From: Candidatus Neoehrlichia procyonis str. RAC413
GTDB taxonomy: Bacteria; Pseudomonadota; Alphaproteobacteria; Rickettsiales; Anaplasmataceae
NCBI RefSeq assembly: GCF_000964795.1
Contig: NZ_LANX01000001.1
Coordinates: 62,001 to 126,000, forward strand
Reading direction: 5' to 3'
Length of the DNA stretch: 64,000 bases
Program-made: the position numbers and the translations under genes
The notes under the pieces: generated by a model
What the model saw: the letters and a program-made list of their open reading frames with translations, nothing else
The model's database searches: none
What the model was told of the DNA's origin: nothing
Shown: positions 1 through 11,392 of the stretch, piece by piece
How the letters are laid out: each line of letters starts with the position of its first letter
Numbering within the stretch: the stretch's first letter is position 1

Positions 1-127
1 TGTTAACACTGTTATACTATTAGTTAAATATTAATAAATATTTTTGTACTTTAGGGTTTAGTACTAATATAACTTTTATTATTAACTACTTGTTAGTATT
101 AGTAAAATTTGAGTTTGTAAATTAAAG

Positions 128-153
128 AAAGTTGCAGTACCTTTAACTTTTTT
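128..153. terminator. possible bidirectional terminator hairpin
   Basis: Arms AAAGTT and AACTTT flank an 11-base loop. The plus strand continues into more T residues, and the minus strand has a T-rich tail. It lies about 25-50 bases past the thiC stop codon, so it could end thiC transcription on the minus strand and a plus-strand gene lying left of the window. The stem has only six pairs, so confidence is low. Confidence 0.3.
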
Positions 154-178
154 ATTATTATAAATATAATAAATAATC

Positions 179-2162
<1,984 letters not shown>

Positions 2163-2792
2163 TTAAAGACATTTATCTTTAGTTTTAAGTAATAAATAAA
2201 AAGCTCCTTTTCCTCCATGAGAAGAAATAGCTTGTTTGTAATATAGTATTAAGTTGGAAATTTTTTCATTTTGTAGCCACTTGTGTAAATTGTTTCTAAT
2301 ACTATGACAAGAGTTTTTGCTTCCCCATCCAGTAATAATTAGTAAGCACTTATTACCTAAATTGTAGTTTTTTATAATACAATTAAATAGCTGATAATAT
2401 GCTTCATCGATGGTATATCCGTGCAGATCAATTATACTATTTATACGATATTTTCCTTGATCGATTTTTGCTTTTGTACTGTTACTAATGCTATTAATAA
2501 TACCGGATTCTATATTATAAATTTTGTTTTGAGTGTTGATATGTAATTTATTTTTATAGTCATAATATGGCAATGTTGTTTCATCATTATGGTGAATTGG
2601 TTTTTTATATGATGTTTTGTTAATATTTAGTGGTATATTATAGTTGTGAAAAGTTAAATTCTTATTAAGATGCTTTTCATGAGTGATATTAACGGAATTG
2701 TTATTATGCTTATGGTATGATACCTTATTACTTATTAAGGGGCGAACCTTTGTTATGTTTTTCCATAGATTATCATCATGACTATTTGACAT
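2163..2792 (-). CDS. Smr/MutS2-like domain protein
   Basis: 209 residues. The C-terminal half carries an Smr domain: the DLHGYT motif near residue 120 and the ITGWGS and SSHGGKGAF motifs later, as in small MutS-related endonuclease domains. The first 100 residues are low-complexity, rich in Asn, His and Lys, with no fold I recognise. Smr domains nick DNA or RNA or bind nucleic acid; the target here is unknown. Alphaproteobacterial genomes commonly carry a stand-alone Smr protein of this architecture. It lies about 70 bases downstream of rpoZ on the same strand and may share its transcript. Confidence 0.85.
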   Translation of the reverse strand: MSNSHDDNLWKNITKVRPLISNKVSYHKHNNNSVNITHEKHLNKNLTFHNYNIPLNINKTSYKKPIHHNDETTLPYYDYKNKLHINTQNKIYNIESGIINSISNSTKAKIDQGKYRINSIIDLHGYTIDEAYYQLFNCIIKNYNLGNKCLLIITGWGSKNSCHSIRNNLHKWLQNEKISNLILYYKQAISSHGGKGAFYLLLKTKDKCL

Positions 2793-2860
2793 AATATTTT
2801 AACTTAATGTAGTAAACATGTAGACAAAATTACTAATGTAAATTCGTTGTTTTATGCATT

Positions 2861-3265
2861 TTATAAGTTGTTAAAATCATCTTTTTTTCCTGATAAGAAC
2901 TGGTCTTGGCTTAAAAAAGAAGATTCAATATTGTGTTGATTATTTACTGAGTATTTATTGATGGATTTGCTGTGAAAAATATTCATGGTATTACCTTGCT
3001 TATTACTAAGTGAAATATTGTCAGTGTTTATAAAGCCTTCTAGATATTTTTTACATCTTTGCACTGCCAAATTAAAAAGAGAGTGAGAATCTAACTTGTG
3101 TTCCGCTATTTCGTGTAAAGCAATAACGGTATTTTTACTACTTTTATTATCTGTTGTTGAGTGAGATCCGGAACTTAATTCATGTGCTCTCTGACTTGCT
3201 AGTATAACTAACTTAAAGCGATTATTAGAATGATCAATGCAATCTTCAATTGTGTTTTTTTTCAT
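2861..3265 (-). CDS. rpoZ: RNA polymerase omega subunit
   Basis: 134 residues. Residues 1-60 match RpoZ: an N-terminal helix (TIEDCID), then RFKLVILASQRAHEL, the segment that clamps the C-terminal tail of beta-prime, then the NTVIALHEIAE segment. Omega helps assemble and stabilise RNA polymerase and has no catalysis of its own. The C-terminal tail is longer than in E. coli (91 residues) and low-complexity, as in other alphaproteobacteria. It sits between the XRE regulator and the Smr gene on the minus strand. Confidence 0.9.
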   Translation of the reverse strand: MKKNTIEDCIDHSNNRFKLVILASQRAHELSSGSHSTTDNKSSKNTVIALHEIAEHKLDSHSLFNLAVQRCKKYLEGFINTDNISLSNKQGNTMNIFHSKSINKYSVNNQHNIESSFLSQDQFLSGKKDDFNNL

Positions 3266-3339
3266 ATGTAGTATTATATAAATGTTTATACATGGTATTA
3301 TATCGTTCTAATAAATATTGTGCAATATGCTCTTTTTTT

Positions 3340-3657
3340 TTAATAATTATCTTGTGGTATTATAATTAAGTTTATGTAGTCTAAGTTATCTTTCATTTGA
3401 TTTTCGTTAACATATTCTATATTTTGGGTTGATATTGATAAATCAATTTTACAATTTAGCTTTAACAAGAAAGTTAACAGTCTTTCTAGTGAAAATCCTG
3501 ATGTTTTTCCATTAATAATCTGAGAAATTTTTGGTTGATCTACACCTAAAATTTTTGCAGCAGTAATTTGATTCCAATGATTGCGGTATATAATTTCTTT
3601 TATGATATTTAATATTTGATACTTAATTTTTTGTCCATTGTATTCGTTATTTCTCAT
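3340..3657 (-). CDS. XRE-family helix-turn-helix regulator
   Basis: 105 residues. Residues 20-75 form an XRE/HTH_37-type DNA-binding domain: a helix, then TAAKILGVDQPKISQIINGK as helix-turn-helix with recognition helix, then a scaffold helix. The family includes HigA-like antitoxins, but no HigB-type toxin gene lies beside it, so I infer a solitary regulator. A GAGGA ribosome site stands about 8 bases before the ATG. An 18-bp palindrome overlaps the likely promoter, which suggests self-repression. Confidence 0.85.
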   Translation of the reverse strand: MRNNEYNGQKIKYQILNIIKEIIYRNHWNQITAAKILGVDQPKISQIINGKTSGFSLERLLTFLLKLNCKIDLSISTQNIEYVNENQMKDNLDYINLIIIPQDNY

Positions 3658-4095
3658 ATATAATTCCTCATTTAGTGAAAATAATTAGAAAATTCATATT
3701 TTTTATTATGTTATTAGCAAATTATATTAAGTTACTTTATATAAAGTAAGTTGATTATTTATTTATATAAAATATATATGTATAATTTTTATAGAATAGA
3801 TATATTTTTATATTCATTATATTAATAATTTAATAATTATAAAAGAGAATATACTATATTCTGAGTATAAATATGTTATTCATAATTTATGAGAATGGTT
3901 TTTTTGTGAATATTGATGCGGACTTTTATTATTATTGTTGTAATATGCTTGACTATAATTTTAGATAAATTTTTTTTATTTTTTTATAAAATATATTTTT
4001 TACAAGTTATATTATAAGTATATGTTGCGTGTAGTATATTAAAATAGCTACACTATTTATGTATAATAAGGTATAAAAATGATGCGAGATTGATA
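3658..4095. other. divergent promoter region between XRE gene and leuS
   Basis: About 440 bases of very A+T-rich DNA between two divergently read genes. It holds the 18-bp palindrome described separately; otherwise I see only A/T runs and no further gene. Confidence 0.5.
3721..3755 (-). promoter_or_regulatory. candidate promoter and palindromic operator of the XRE gene
   Basis: TTACTTTAT-ATAAAGTAA (3732-3749) is a perfect 18-bp palindrome. On the minus strand it overlaps a weak -35 (TTACTT) and spacer, 17 bases before a perfect -10 TATAAT (3726-3721), about 65 bases before the XRE start codon. Overlap with the promoter is what a self-repressing XRE protein needs. About one such palindrome is expected by chance in 64 kb of DNA this A+T-rich, so its position is the main argument. 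Confidence 0.4.
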
Positions 4096-6579
4096 ATGAA
4101 TTATGATTTTGAGACAACTGAAAAAGAGATTCAGAATAAATGGAATTTTGACATTAAAAATCAGGAAATTGATTATTATATTTTAGAAATGTTTCCTTAT
4201 CCTTCAGGTAATATACATATGGGACATCTACGTAATTATACAATTGGTGATGTTATTTCTAGGTATAAGAATGCTTGTGGGTTTAATGTTTTACATCCTA
4301 TAGGATGGGATGCATTTGGACTACCAGCAGAGAATGCAGCTCTCTCTTATGGCATTCATCCTAGAGAATGGACTGAAGGTAATATTAATAACATGCGTAA
4401 GCAACTGAAATCTATAGGATTGTCTTATAATTGGGATAGGGAATTGTCAACTTGTAATCAAGAATATTATAAGTATGAACAAGAATTTTTTCTTGATTTT
4501 TTACATTCTGGGTTGGCTTATCGTAAAGAATCATGGGTGAATTGGGATCCTATAGATAAAACTACTTTGGCTAATGAACAGGTTATAGACGGTAAAGGAT
4601 GGAGATCTGGGGCTTTAGTTGAAAAGCGTAAATTATCGCAATGGTTTTTAAGAATTACTGATTATGCAGAAGAACTGTTAAATGACCTTAAAAATTTGAA
4701 AGAATGGCCAGAAAAAGTAAAATTAATGCAAGAAAGGTGGATTGGTAAATCTGAAGGTGTTACAATAAAATTTGAGGTAATGGATTATAATACAGACCTA
4801 GAAATTTTTACTACTATGCCACATACACTATTTGGAGCATCATTTTGTGCAGTGTCAGTTGATCATAATATTTTAGAGTTGGTAAAAGATTTAAATGTTA
4901 TTAAAAATATTCGTAATATTACTCAGATTTCATGTAAAATCTTAGATAAGGAAGATAAAATAGGGGTTAATACGGGATTATTAGTTAAACATCCTTTATT
5001 AGATAAATTGTTACCTGTTTATGCTGTTAATTTTGTGCTGTCAGATTATGGGACTGGAGCAATATTTGGGTGTCCAGCTCATGATAGGAGAGATTTTGAA
5101 TTTGCTGTAAAATATAACTTGCCAATTATTCAGGTTATTTTTCCTATTGATAATAATATTGTTGATGTTGAGAAAGAAGCTTATGTAGGAAGTGGAATTT
5201 TAGGTAATTCTGAATTTTTAAATGGGATGACGGTTAATAATGCAAGAGAAAGTATTATTACAAGGCTTGAATCGATGGGTAAATGCAAATATACTGTGAA
5301 TTATAAGTTACATGATTGGGGGATATCTAGACAGCGTTATTGGGGATGTCCTATTCCTATTATATACTGTGAGCAGTGTGGTATAGTTCCGGTAGATAAA
5401 AAAGATTTACCGGTTACATTGCCAGAGGATGTAGATTTTAGTAAAACAGGAAACCCTATAGCCAATCATCCTACATGGAAATATGTTAAATGTCCTACAT
5501 GTGGGGCAAATGCTGAACGTGAAACAGACACTTTTGATACTTTCTTTGAGTCTTCTTGGTACTTTGCTGCATTTTGTGGAACTAATCATAAAATAGACAA
5601 CGAAGCATGTAATAAGATATTGCCAGTAAATTGTTATATAGGTGGAATAGAACATGCAATTTTACATTTATTGTATTCAAGATTTTTTTGTAGAATATTG
5701 ACTCAATGTGGATACTTTAATATTAAAGAGCCATTTTCTACTTTAATTACTCAAGGTATGGTATGTCATGCTACTTATCAAGATAAAAATGGTAATTATT
5801 TATTCCCTGAAGAAGCTAAAGAAATGATTCGCAAAGGTGAATATGTTTTGACTGGAAGATCAGAGAAAATGAGCAAATCTAAAAAAAATATTATTGATCC
5901 TTACGAAATTATCAAAAAATATGGGGCCGATGCAGCGCGGCTTTTTGTTTTATCAGATACTCCTATTGAACGTGATATTGAATGGTCAGATGAAGGAATA
6001 AAGGGAAGTTGGAAATATATTAATCGTTTATGGGATGTTATAAGCACTAATGATAAAATTAATACTAAATTTGATAATAGTGCGGTTGAAAATCAAGAAT
6101 TAGAGTATCTTTCTCGTATACATAAAATACTGTATGACATTAATAATGACTTTCAGCATTACCGGTTAAACTGTGTTATTGCAAGGTGCAGAGAAATGAC
6201 AAATGTTGTTTTCTCTATGATAGAAGAAAAATCTATTTCTTATTCAGTAATAAATGAAGGGGTATGTATTTTACTAAGGGTAATAGAACCATTTATTCCT
6301 CATGTTTCAGAAAAATTATGGGAAGTAATAGGTGGAGGTGAAATGTTGTGTAATCAAAAGTGGCCTACTGTTAACATGAAGTTATTGATAAATGATAATA
6401 TAACAATTGTTGTTCAAGTAGACGGAAAGTTCTGTAAAGCATTAACAGTTACTTCCAATACTGACCACGAAACGTTAAAAGAAATTTCTTTGAATGCAGC
6501 TAAATATAAAATTGTCAATAAAGAAATAAAAAATGTTTATGTAATACCTAACAAAGTAGTCAATATTATAACTAAATAA
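4096..6579 (+). CDS. leuS: leucyl-tRNA synthetase
   Basis: Class I synthetase charging tRNA-Leu in the cytosol. The ATG at 4096 gives 827 residues, normal for bacterial LeuRS; a TTG two codons earlier is also in frame. The HIGH-type motif is HMGHLRNY near residue 40, followed by the HPIGWDAFGLPAENAA block. The CP1 editing domain occupies roughly residues 220-410 (the TTMPHTLFGA and GCPAHDRRD motifs are seen). KMSKSKKN near residue 590 is the KMSKS loop. A zinc-like CEQC and CPTC pair lies between the editing and catalytic parts. The anticodon-binding domain follows to the C-terminus. No defect seen. Confidence 0.98.
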   Translation: MNYDFETTEKEIQNKWNFDIKNQEIDYYILEMFPYPSGNIHMGHLRNYTIGDVISRYKNACGFNVLHPIGWDAFGLPAENAALSYGIHPREWTEGNINNMRKQLKSIGLSYNWDRELSTCNQEYYKYEQEFFLDFLHSGLAYRKESWVNWDPIDKTTLANEQVIDGKGWRSGALVEKRKLSQWFLRITDYAEELLNDLKNLKEWPEKVKLMQERWIGKSEGVTIKFEVMDYNTDLEIFTTMPHTLFGASFCAVSVDHNILELVKDLNVIKNIRNITQISCKILDKEDKIGVNTGLLVKHPLLDKLLPVYAVNFVLSDYGTGAIFGCPAHDRRDFEFAVKYNLPIIQVIFPIDNNIVDVEKEAYVGSGILGNSEFLNGMTVNNARESIITRLESMGKCKYTVNYKLHDWGISRQRYWGCPIPIIYCEQCGIVPVDKKDLPVTLPEDVDFSKTGNPIANHPTWKYVKCPTCGANAERETDTFDTFFESSWYFAAFCGTNHKIDNEACNKILPVNCYIGGIEHAILHLLYSRFFCRILTQCGYFNIKEPFSTLITQGMVCHATYQDKNGNYLFPEEAKEMIRKGEYVLTGRSEKMSKSKKNIIDPYEIIKKYGADAARLFVLSDTPIERDIEWSDEGIKGSWKYINRLWDVISTNDKINTKFDNSAVENQELEYLSRIHKILYDINNDFQHYRLNCVIARCREMTNVVFSMIEEKSISYSVINEGVCILLRVIEPFIPHVSEKLWEVIGGGEMLCNQKWPTVNMKLLINDNITIVVQVDGKFCKALTVTSNTDHETLKEISLNAAKYKIVNKEIKNVYVIPNKVVNIITK

Positions 6580-7008
6580 TATATTTATATAAGCACTTAT
6601 AGAGGTTATGTGTCAATTTTAGAGTGTATTAGTAGTACTGTAATAAGTATAGTGGAATATATGTATGCGATATATAGTATTTATATTATGATTATATTAA
6701 AATGATGAAGATTATAACGTGTTACATCAATGATTCAAATATAGGGAGAGATTATAATCTTGAATAAGAATATTTATTACGTACAATAGTATTTGAGTAA
6801 TGAAATGCTTTTTTGTTGAATTTTGAGAAATTTTTAATACTTTAGCTAGTTTTTTTATGTTATTTATGATTGATTTACATATAAAGCTTGTATACTTCAT
6901 ATAAATGATGTAGTGAATTTATTTACTATTTTACCTAATAGTTAGTTATTTACTGTATAAACAGTATACAATTAGTAACAACTGTGATATTTTTTTAAAT
7001 TTAGTATT
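6580..7008. other. non-coding gap between leuS and tatD
   Basis: A+T-rich gap of 429 bases. A 12-bp palindrome, AGATTATAATCT, lies at 6749-6760. No gene or RNA recognised. Confidence 0.4.
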
Positions 7009-7791
7009 ATGATAGTAGATTCACATTGTCATTTGAATTATTTTTCCTGTGATGAAATTCAATGCATTATAGATAAAGCAGAGAAAAATAATGTTTTATT
7101 AATGCAGACGGTTTGTACTACTATTAGTGAGTTTCCTGACTTGCTAGATATTGCAAATAAGTATAGGCAGGTATATGCTTCCGTTGGTGTACATCCTTCT
7201 AATAGCGCAGAAGGAGAATATATTTCTGTAGAAAAATTAGTTGATTTAACAAGTCATAAAAAAGTTATAGGGATAGGTGAAACAGGATTAGATTTTTATA
7301 AGTATAGTGCAGCTGATAAACAAGAAGAAAACTTTATAGTGCATATTAATGCTGCTCGTACAACAGATTTACCGGTTATTATTCATTCAAGAAATGCTGA
7401 TATAAGAATGAAAGAAGTTTTAACATCAGAAATGAAATTAAAAGAATTTAAAGGAGTCATGCACTGTTTTGCATCATCAAAAGATCTTGCTATGCGAGCT
7501 ATAGATTTAGGATTGTATATTTCTTTTTCAGGTATATTAACCTTTAAAAACGCTGCAGAATTACAAGAAATAGCAAAAATTGTACCTTTAAAACAAGTGT
7601 TAGTTGAAACAGATTCTCCATTTTTATGTCCTGAACCTTATAGAGGTCAAAAAAATCATCCTGCAATGACAAAGCTTGTTGTTGAGTGTCTATCCAAGCT
7701 TTATAATAAAAGTGCTGATGATGTTAGTAGGATTACTACTGAAAACTTTTTTAGATTATTTCACAAATGTTTATTAGATTATAATGCTTGA
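7009..7791 (+). CDS. tatD: TatD-family metal-dependent deoxyribonuclease
   Basis: 260 residues, full family length. A metal-dependent TIM-barrel hydrolase with 3'-5' exonuclease activity in characterised members. Metal ligands are visible in order: DSHCHL (residues 4-9), the Glu of GETGLDFY near residue 92, HSRN near residue 127, MHCF near residue 152 and ETDSPFL near residue 204. Its last 8 bases overlap the start of pyrF, so the two are translationally coupled. The exact type (TatD, YcfH or YjjV) cannot be told; the fit is closest to the YcfH/TatD general type. Confidence 0.9.
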   Translation: MIVDSHCHLNYFSCDEIQCIIDKAEKNNVLLMQTVCTTISEFPDLLDIANKYRQVYASVGVHPSNSAEGEYISVEKLVDLTSHKKVIGIGETGLDFYKYSAADKQEENFIVHINAARTTDLPVIIHSRNADIRMKEVLTSEMKLKEFKGVMHCFASSKDLAMRAIDLGLYISFSGILTFKNAAELQEIAKIVPLKQVLVETDSPFLCPEPYRGQKNHPAMTKLVVECLSKLYNKSADDVSRITTENFFRLFHKCLLDYNA

Positions 7792-8467
7792 TAATCCTAT
7801 TATATGTGCTTTAGATACAGCAAATATAGACTATGCAATTCAATTAGCAAAATTGATAAAAGATAAAGTATCTATGATAAAGTTGGGATTAGAGTTTTTT
7901 ATTGCTCATGGAATATCGGGTATAAAAGTGCTTTCACAGTTGGATATTCCTATATTTTTAGATTTGAAACTTCATGATATTCCAAATACTGTTTCGAAAG
8001 CTATTTATGTACTAAAAGATCTTAATATAAAAATGATAACTATACATATTAGTGGCGGAAAAGAGATGATAGTTAGATCGATCGATGTATTAATTGATAG
8101 CAATATTTTATTAATCGGTGTAACTGTATTAACAAGTATGAATGACAATGATTTAAAGGATATAGGGATTTATCAAAGTACGAGAGCACATGTAAGTTCT
8201 TTGGTAAAGCTAGCAGTTGATTCTGGATTAAAAGGAGTAGTTTGCTCCGCTCATGAAGTTAAAAAGATACGTCAAAAATATTGCGATTTAAAGTTAATAG
8301 TACCTGGTATTCGTATGACAGGGGACAGTGGTGATCAAAAGAGAGTTAGCATTCCTAAAACAGTAATGTTGGATGGTGCGAATTATTTAGTAATAGGCCG
8401 TCCAATTACTCAAAGTAATAATCCGGTCTATGCTATAGAAAGTATATTAAACAATATATATAGCTAA
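7784..8467 (+). CDS. pyrF: orotidine 5'-phosphate decarboxylase
   Basis: 227 residues. Makes UMP from OMP, the last step of de novo pyrimidine synthesis. The catalytic D-K-x-x-D set is in FLDLKLHDIPNTV near residue 60. The substrate-binding phosphate loop appears as VPGIRM near residue 180 and VIGRPIT near residue 205. The ATG at 7784 lies inside the end of tatD, so the pair forms an operon. Ehrlichia is known to make its own nucleotides, which fits. Confidence 0.97.
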   Translation: MLDNPIICALDTANIDYAIQLAKLIKDKVSMIKLGLEFFIAHGISGIKVLSQLDIPIFLDLKLHDIPNTVSKAIYVLKDLNIKMITIHISGGKEMIVRSIDVLIDSNILLIGVTVLTSMNDNDLKDIGIYQSTRAHVSSLVKLAVDSGLKGVVCSAHEVKKIRQKYCDLKLIVPGIRMTGDSGDQKRVSIPKTVMLDGANYLVIGRPITQSNNPVYAIESILNNIYS

Positions 8468-9089
8468 CTTAATTGTAAGTATTTGTAATCAAATATCTTA
8501 TGATATATATACTGTAATATTACATTTTTTATGTTGTGGTTACTGTTTAAAGTAAAAATTTATATTTTTTATAATTAAAGAATGTATTGCTATGAATTTT
8601 AGTAATAATAATTTATATCTACTTGAATGGTAGAATATCATGATGTTTATTATTAAATAATCTGAATAGTAAGTTACTTGATCTGCTTAAAAACTTTTTT
8701 AAGTATGTATGGGTAAATATAAAGAAGAACAATACTATTTTTAGTAAGGTTATATTGTATGTTTAGTAATAAGATGACTGCGTATTTATATATTATACTT
8801 AGTGAAGTATTCAATATGATTTAGTATTTTATGAAATACTGATTTAGTAAAGAGAGAAATACTTTTTGTATTATCGTTTTATATAATTTATAGTAATATG
8901 TGTAATTTTTTTTAATAAATTACACAATATAAAGTGTAGATTTATTGTTTATATTTTTAAGGGAATATTTTTACATCTTTTTTTTGAGAAAAGCTGTGAT
9001 TATATATTGTTTTGAAATTAAAAACTTTTGAAAATTATAAGTTTGTTGTTAATTTATAAATATAAAAAAAATGTACATTTTTAATATGT
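8468..9089. other. convergent non-coding gap between pyrF and ccmE
   Basis: 622 bases where transcription converges. It contains the inverted repeat at 8899-8926, a smaller hairpin CTTAAAAAC/TTTTTTAAG at 8686-8703, and a 16-bp palindrome AAAAATGTACATTTTT at 9067-9082 just past the ccmE stop. No gene recognised. Confidence 0.4.
8899..8926. terminator. inverted repeat, possible bidirectional terminator
   Basis: Perfect 10-bp arms TGTGTAATTT and AAATTACACA around an 8-base loop, between the converging pyrF and ccmE genes. There is no clean T-run after it. Such a stem can arise by chance in this base composition. Confidence 0.3.
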
Positions 9090-9509
9090 TTAGCTTTTTT
9101 TATTGTTAGTTGAAAGTTTATATTTTTTTGGCATATAATTTTCATCATGTTTTGCTAGTATTTCTTGAGCTATAAATATACCATTGTTTATATACCCTTT
9201 TGCAACAATACCGCTTCCTTCTAGAAATAATGGTGGTAATATTCCTTGATATATTACTGTAAGCTCTCTTTTTGAGTCTGTTATATTAAATGTAATAGTA
9301 TCATTATTTTTTTTCACGCTACCTTTTACAACTAACCCGCCAATACGAAAGTTATTTTTATTATTGATCATTTTTTGAGATAATGCTTCATCTATTGTAT
9401 AAAAAAAAGAAATATTACCTTTAAGTTGAGCTAAGATTACTAATATTACAATTCCAAAAGTAGTAAAAGATGTTATTGTAAATAGTAATCTTTTATATTT
9501 TTGTTTCAT
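9090..9509 (-). CDS. ccmE: cytochrome c maturation heme chaperone CcmE
   Basis: 139 residues. Periplasmic heme chaperone anchored by one N-terminal membrane helix (about residues 8-27). It receives heme from CcmC and passes it to CcmF for attachment to apocytochrome c. The OB-fold body shows FRIGGLVVKGSV and ITD. The heme-binding histidine is in AKHDENYMP near residue 124, matching the conserved HDENY motif. It overlaps the end of ccmD by 17 bases, so the ccmD-ccmE pair is translationally coupled. Confidence 0.95.
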   Translation of the reverse strand: MKQKYKRLLFTITSFTTFGIVILVILAQLKGNISFFYTIDEALSQKMINNKNNFRIGGLVVKGSVKKNNDTITFNITDSKRELTVIYQGILPPLFLEGSGIVAKGYINNGIFIAQEILAKHDENYMPKKYKLSTNNKKS

Positions 9510-9630
9510 TTTTGGTAATTTTATCTAGTGTTTTTTTACTACTTAAATAACCCGTAACTATAATAATACTGAGGCAAAAAAGTGTTAATAAGCTTATGGA
9601 ATAAGCAAGAATTAAGTACGTTATATACAT
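9493..9630 (-). CDS. ccmD: small heme exporter protein CcmD
   Basis: Short gene of 45 codons plus stop. The product starts MYITYLILAY, continues with one hydrophobic helix (about residues 5-28) and ends in a charged tail (SSKKTLDKITKNETK). This is the CcmD pattern: an Ala-Tyr early in the helix, then a basic cytoplasmic tail. CcmD ties the CcmABC heme exporter to CcmE. The start overlaps the surE stop by 10 bases and the end overlaps ccmE by 17 bases. The position directly before ccmE supports the call; sequence conservation in this family is weak. Confidence 0.75.
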   Translation of the reverse strand: MYITYLILAYSISLLTLFCLSIIIVTGYLSSKKTLDKITKNETKI

Positions 9631-10382
9631 AATTGATTACCATTAAGTTTGGTTAAAGAATCTAATACTTTATAATCTGTCATATCGGTATTAATAGGTG
9701 TTATAGCTATATAACCATTATATAGTGATACAGCACTTCCATTATTGAGCTTATCATGTTGATTTTTTGGTGAAATTTCACGTATGATATACGACTGGCT
9801 ATTATTAGCATTTTGTGTAGTATCTATTTTATTACATGAAAAATATGCTCCTTGCTTAACGAATTGAATACCTTTTACATTTCCACATGGTATATTGATG
9901 CTGATAGTAGTCGATTGTGTCCAATGAGGAGAATGCATTAACTGATTAATAATACCTGGTAAAAATTTTCTTGAATTGTCCCATTTGATAGTTTGATCTT
10001 GATATTCTTGGCTAATGGCAATTGAGGGGATATTCATTACAGCTCCTTCTATTGCTGCGCCTATTGTACCAGAATACATTATATCATTGCCAACATTTGA
10101 TCCATGATTGATACCTGACAGAATAAGGTCTGGTGTTTCATTTATAATTTTTCGTAGGCCTATAAAAACACTTTCTGCAGGAGTCCCGTGCACTATGAAC
10201 TCATTTTCTCTGATTTTCTGTGTGTTTATTGGTATATTTAAACTTATGGACCTGCTTGCTCTACTATAATTCTCAGCAGGAGCAATTATCCATATTTTTG
10301 ATGCAATATTTGAAACAATTTCTTGTAAAACCTTAATTCCCTCGGCATAAAATCCATCATCATTTGTTAGTAATATCTTCAT
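9621..10382 (-). CDS. surE: 5'/3'-nucleotidase SurE
   Basis: 253 residues. Metal-dependent survival-protein phosphatase acting on nucleoside monophosphates. The hallmark NDDG is at residues 7-10, HGTPAESV near residue 64, and SGINHGSNVGND near residue 89, together forming the metal site. Length is normal. It is the first gene of the surE-ccmD-ccmE chain, whose members overlap, so one transcript is likely. Confidence 0.96.
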   Translation of the reverse strand: MKILLTNDDGFYAEGIKVLQEIVSNIASKIWIIAPAENYSRASRSISLNIPINTQKIRENEFIVHGTPAESVFIGLRKIINETPDLILSGINHGSNVGNDIMYSGTIGAAIEGAVMNIPSIAISQEYQDQTIKWDNSRKFLPGIINQLMHSPHWTQSTTISINIPCGNVKGIQFVKQGAYFSCNKIDTTQNANNSQSYIIREISPKNQHDKLNNGSAVSLYNGYIAITPINTDMTDYKVLDSLTKLNGNQLCI

Positions 10383-10485
10383 ATTTACATCCTTAAAAAA
10401 ATCACTGGCTAATAATGTAATGTATTAGATGATTTCTTATAAACTATAAAAACATAGTAATAAAGTTTGCTTCTAATTGCAAGGC

Positions 10486-10507
10486 ATTTACAGGAATATC
10501 TGTAAAT
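10486..10507. terminator. hairpin between nuoC and surE
   Basis: Arms ATTTACAG and CTGTAAAT (8 bp) with a 6-base loop, about 160 bases past the nuoC stop and about 100 bases before surE. There is no T-run, so factor-independent termination is doubtful; it may be an RNA end-protecting stem. Confidence 0.25.
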
Positions 10508-10665
10508 AGGAAAACATTGTATCTTGTTAATGTACTTTTCAGGATATTGGCCAGAAATATATTTGTTATTAATAGTAAACTCCGCTTAGGGATTTAATAA
10601 GTTATAAAATGATTAATTTTATATGTGATTTAAAATTTATTTTGAATAGCTATATTATATGAAAA

Positions 10666-11226
10666 TTATTTTTGTCCTTTCCACGGGGATAAAAAATCAA
10701 AGTTACGAAAATCTTGAGATAAGTTTACAGGTTGATATATAACAGATTGTGTAGCTACATCATACTTTACTTCTGTGTACCCACTTAATGGAAAGTCTTT
10801 TAACATAGGATGTCCATGAAACCCATAATCTGTTAGTATTCTACGTAAATCAGGATGATTATCAAAAATGATACCATACATATCAAATACCTCTCTTTCA
10901 AACCATTCTGCAGTACTGAAAATTTGAGTGATTGATGGAACATGATCACCTTTGTTTAGTGACACTTTACAACAAATTCTAATGTTGTAATAAATACTTA
11001 TAAGCATATATAGCAACTCAAATCTTAAGTCTCTATCTGGATAATCAACAGCGAAAACATCTGTTAAGATCTTACACCTAGTTTTATGGTCATCACGTAA
11101 CAATAAAATATTATCATATAGTGATTTGTTAGTTAATTGTATTTCTAATATACCATCATTTCTTAACTTACAGTCCTGATTTAAGGATGTATTAATATAA
11201 TTAAGAAACTCGTTAATGATGGACAT
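10666..11226 (-). CDS. nuoC: NADH-quinone oxidoreductase subunit C
   Basis: 186 residues. Peripheral-arm subunit (30-kDa family) of respiratory complex I, on the cytoplasmic side. Signatures: EWFEREVFDMYGI near residue 103, HPDLRRILTDYGFHGHPMLKDFPL after it, and the C-terminal Q-module contact region. The first gene of the cluster is nuoA; 166 non-coding bases separate nuoB from nuoC, more than usual for this operon. Other nuo genes are not in the window, in line with the split nuo clusters of Rickettsiales. Confidence 0.96.
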   Translation of the reverse strand: MSIINEFLNYINTSLNQDCKLRNDGILEIQLTNKSLYDNILLLRDDHKTRCKILTDVFAVDYPDRDLRFELLYMLISIYYNIRICCKVSLNKGDHVPSITQIFSTAEWFEREVFDMYGIIFDNHPDLRRILTDYGFHGHPMLKDFPLSGYTEVKYDVATQSVIYQPVNLSQDFRNFDFLSPWKGQK

Positions 11227-11392
11227 TGTTGTACCTTGTAATTTTAAATTTTATATTATTTATGCACATTATAATACTAAATTTTATTGTTAAATAGTGA
11301 TTATTATTTTAATTTATAGTGAATTTTGCAAAAACCTATGAAATAAAATATTTATGGTATAGTATTTGGTGGTAGTGAGTAAAAACTGCTTC

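Noticed and set aside
3340-3657. HigBA-type toxin-antitoxin pair
   Set aside because: The regulator resembles HigA-like proteins, but no toxin gene lies on either side: rpoZ follows and a non-coding gap precedes it.
9067-9082. 16-bp palindrome AAAAATGTACATTTTT after ccmE
   Set aside because: Only six bases are outside A/T runs; as a hairpin it lacks a stable loop and such palindromes arise often in this composition.
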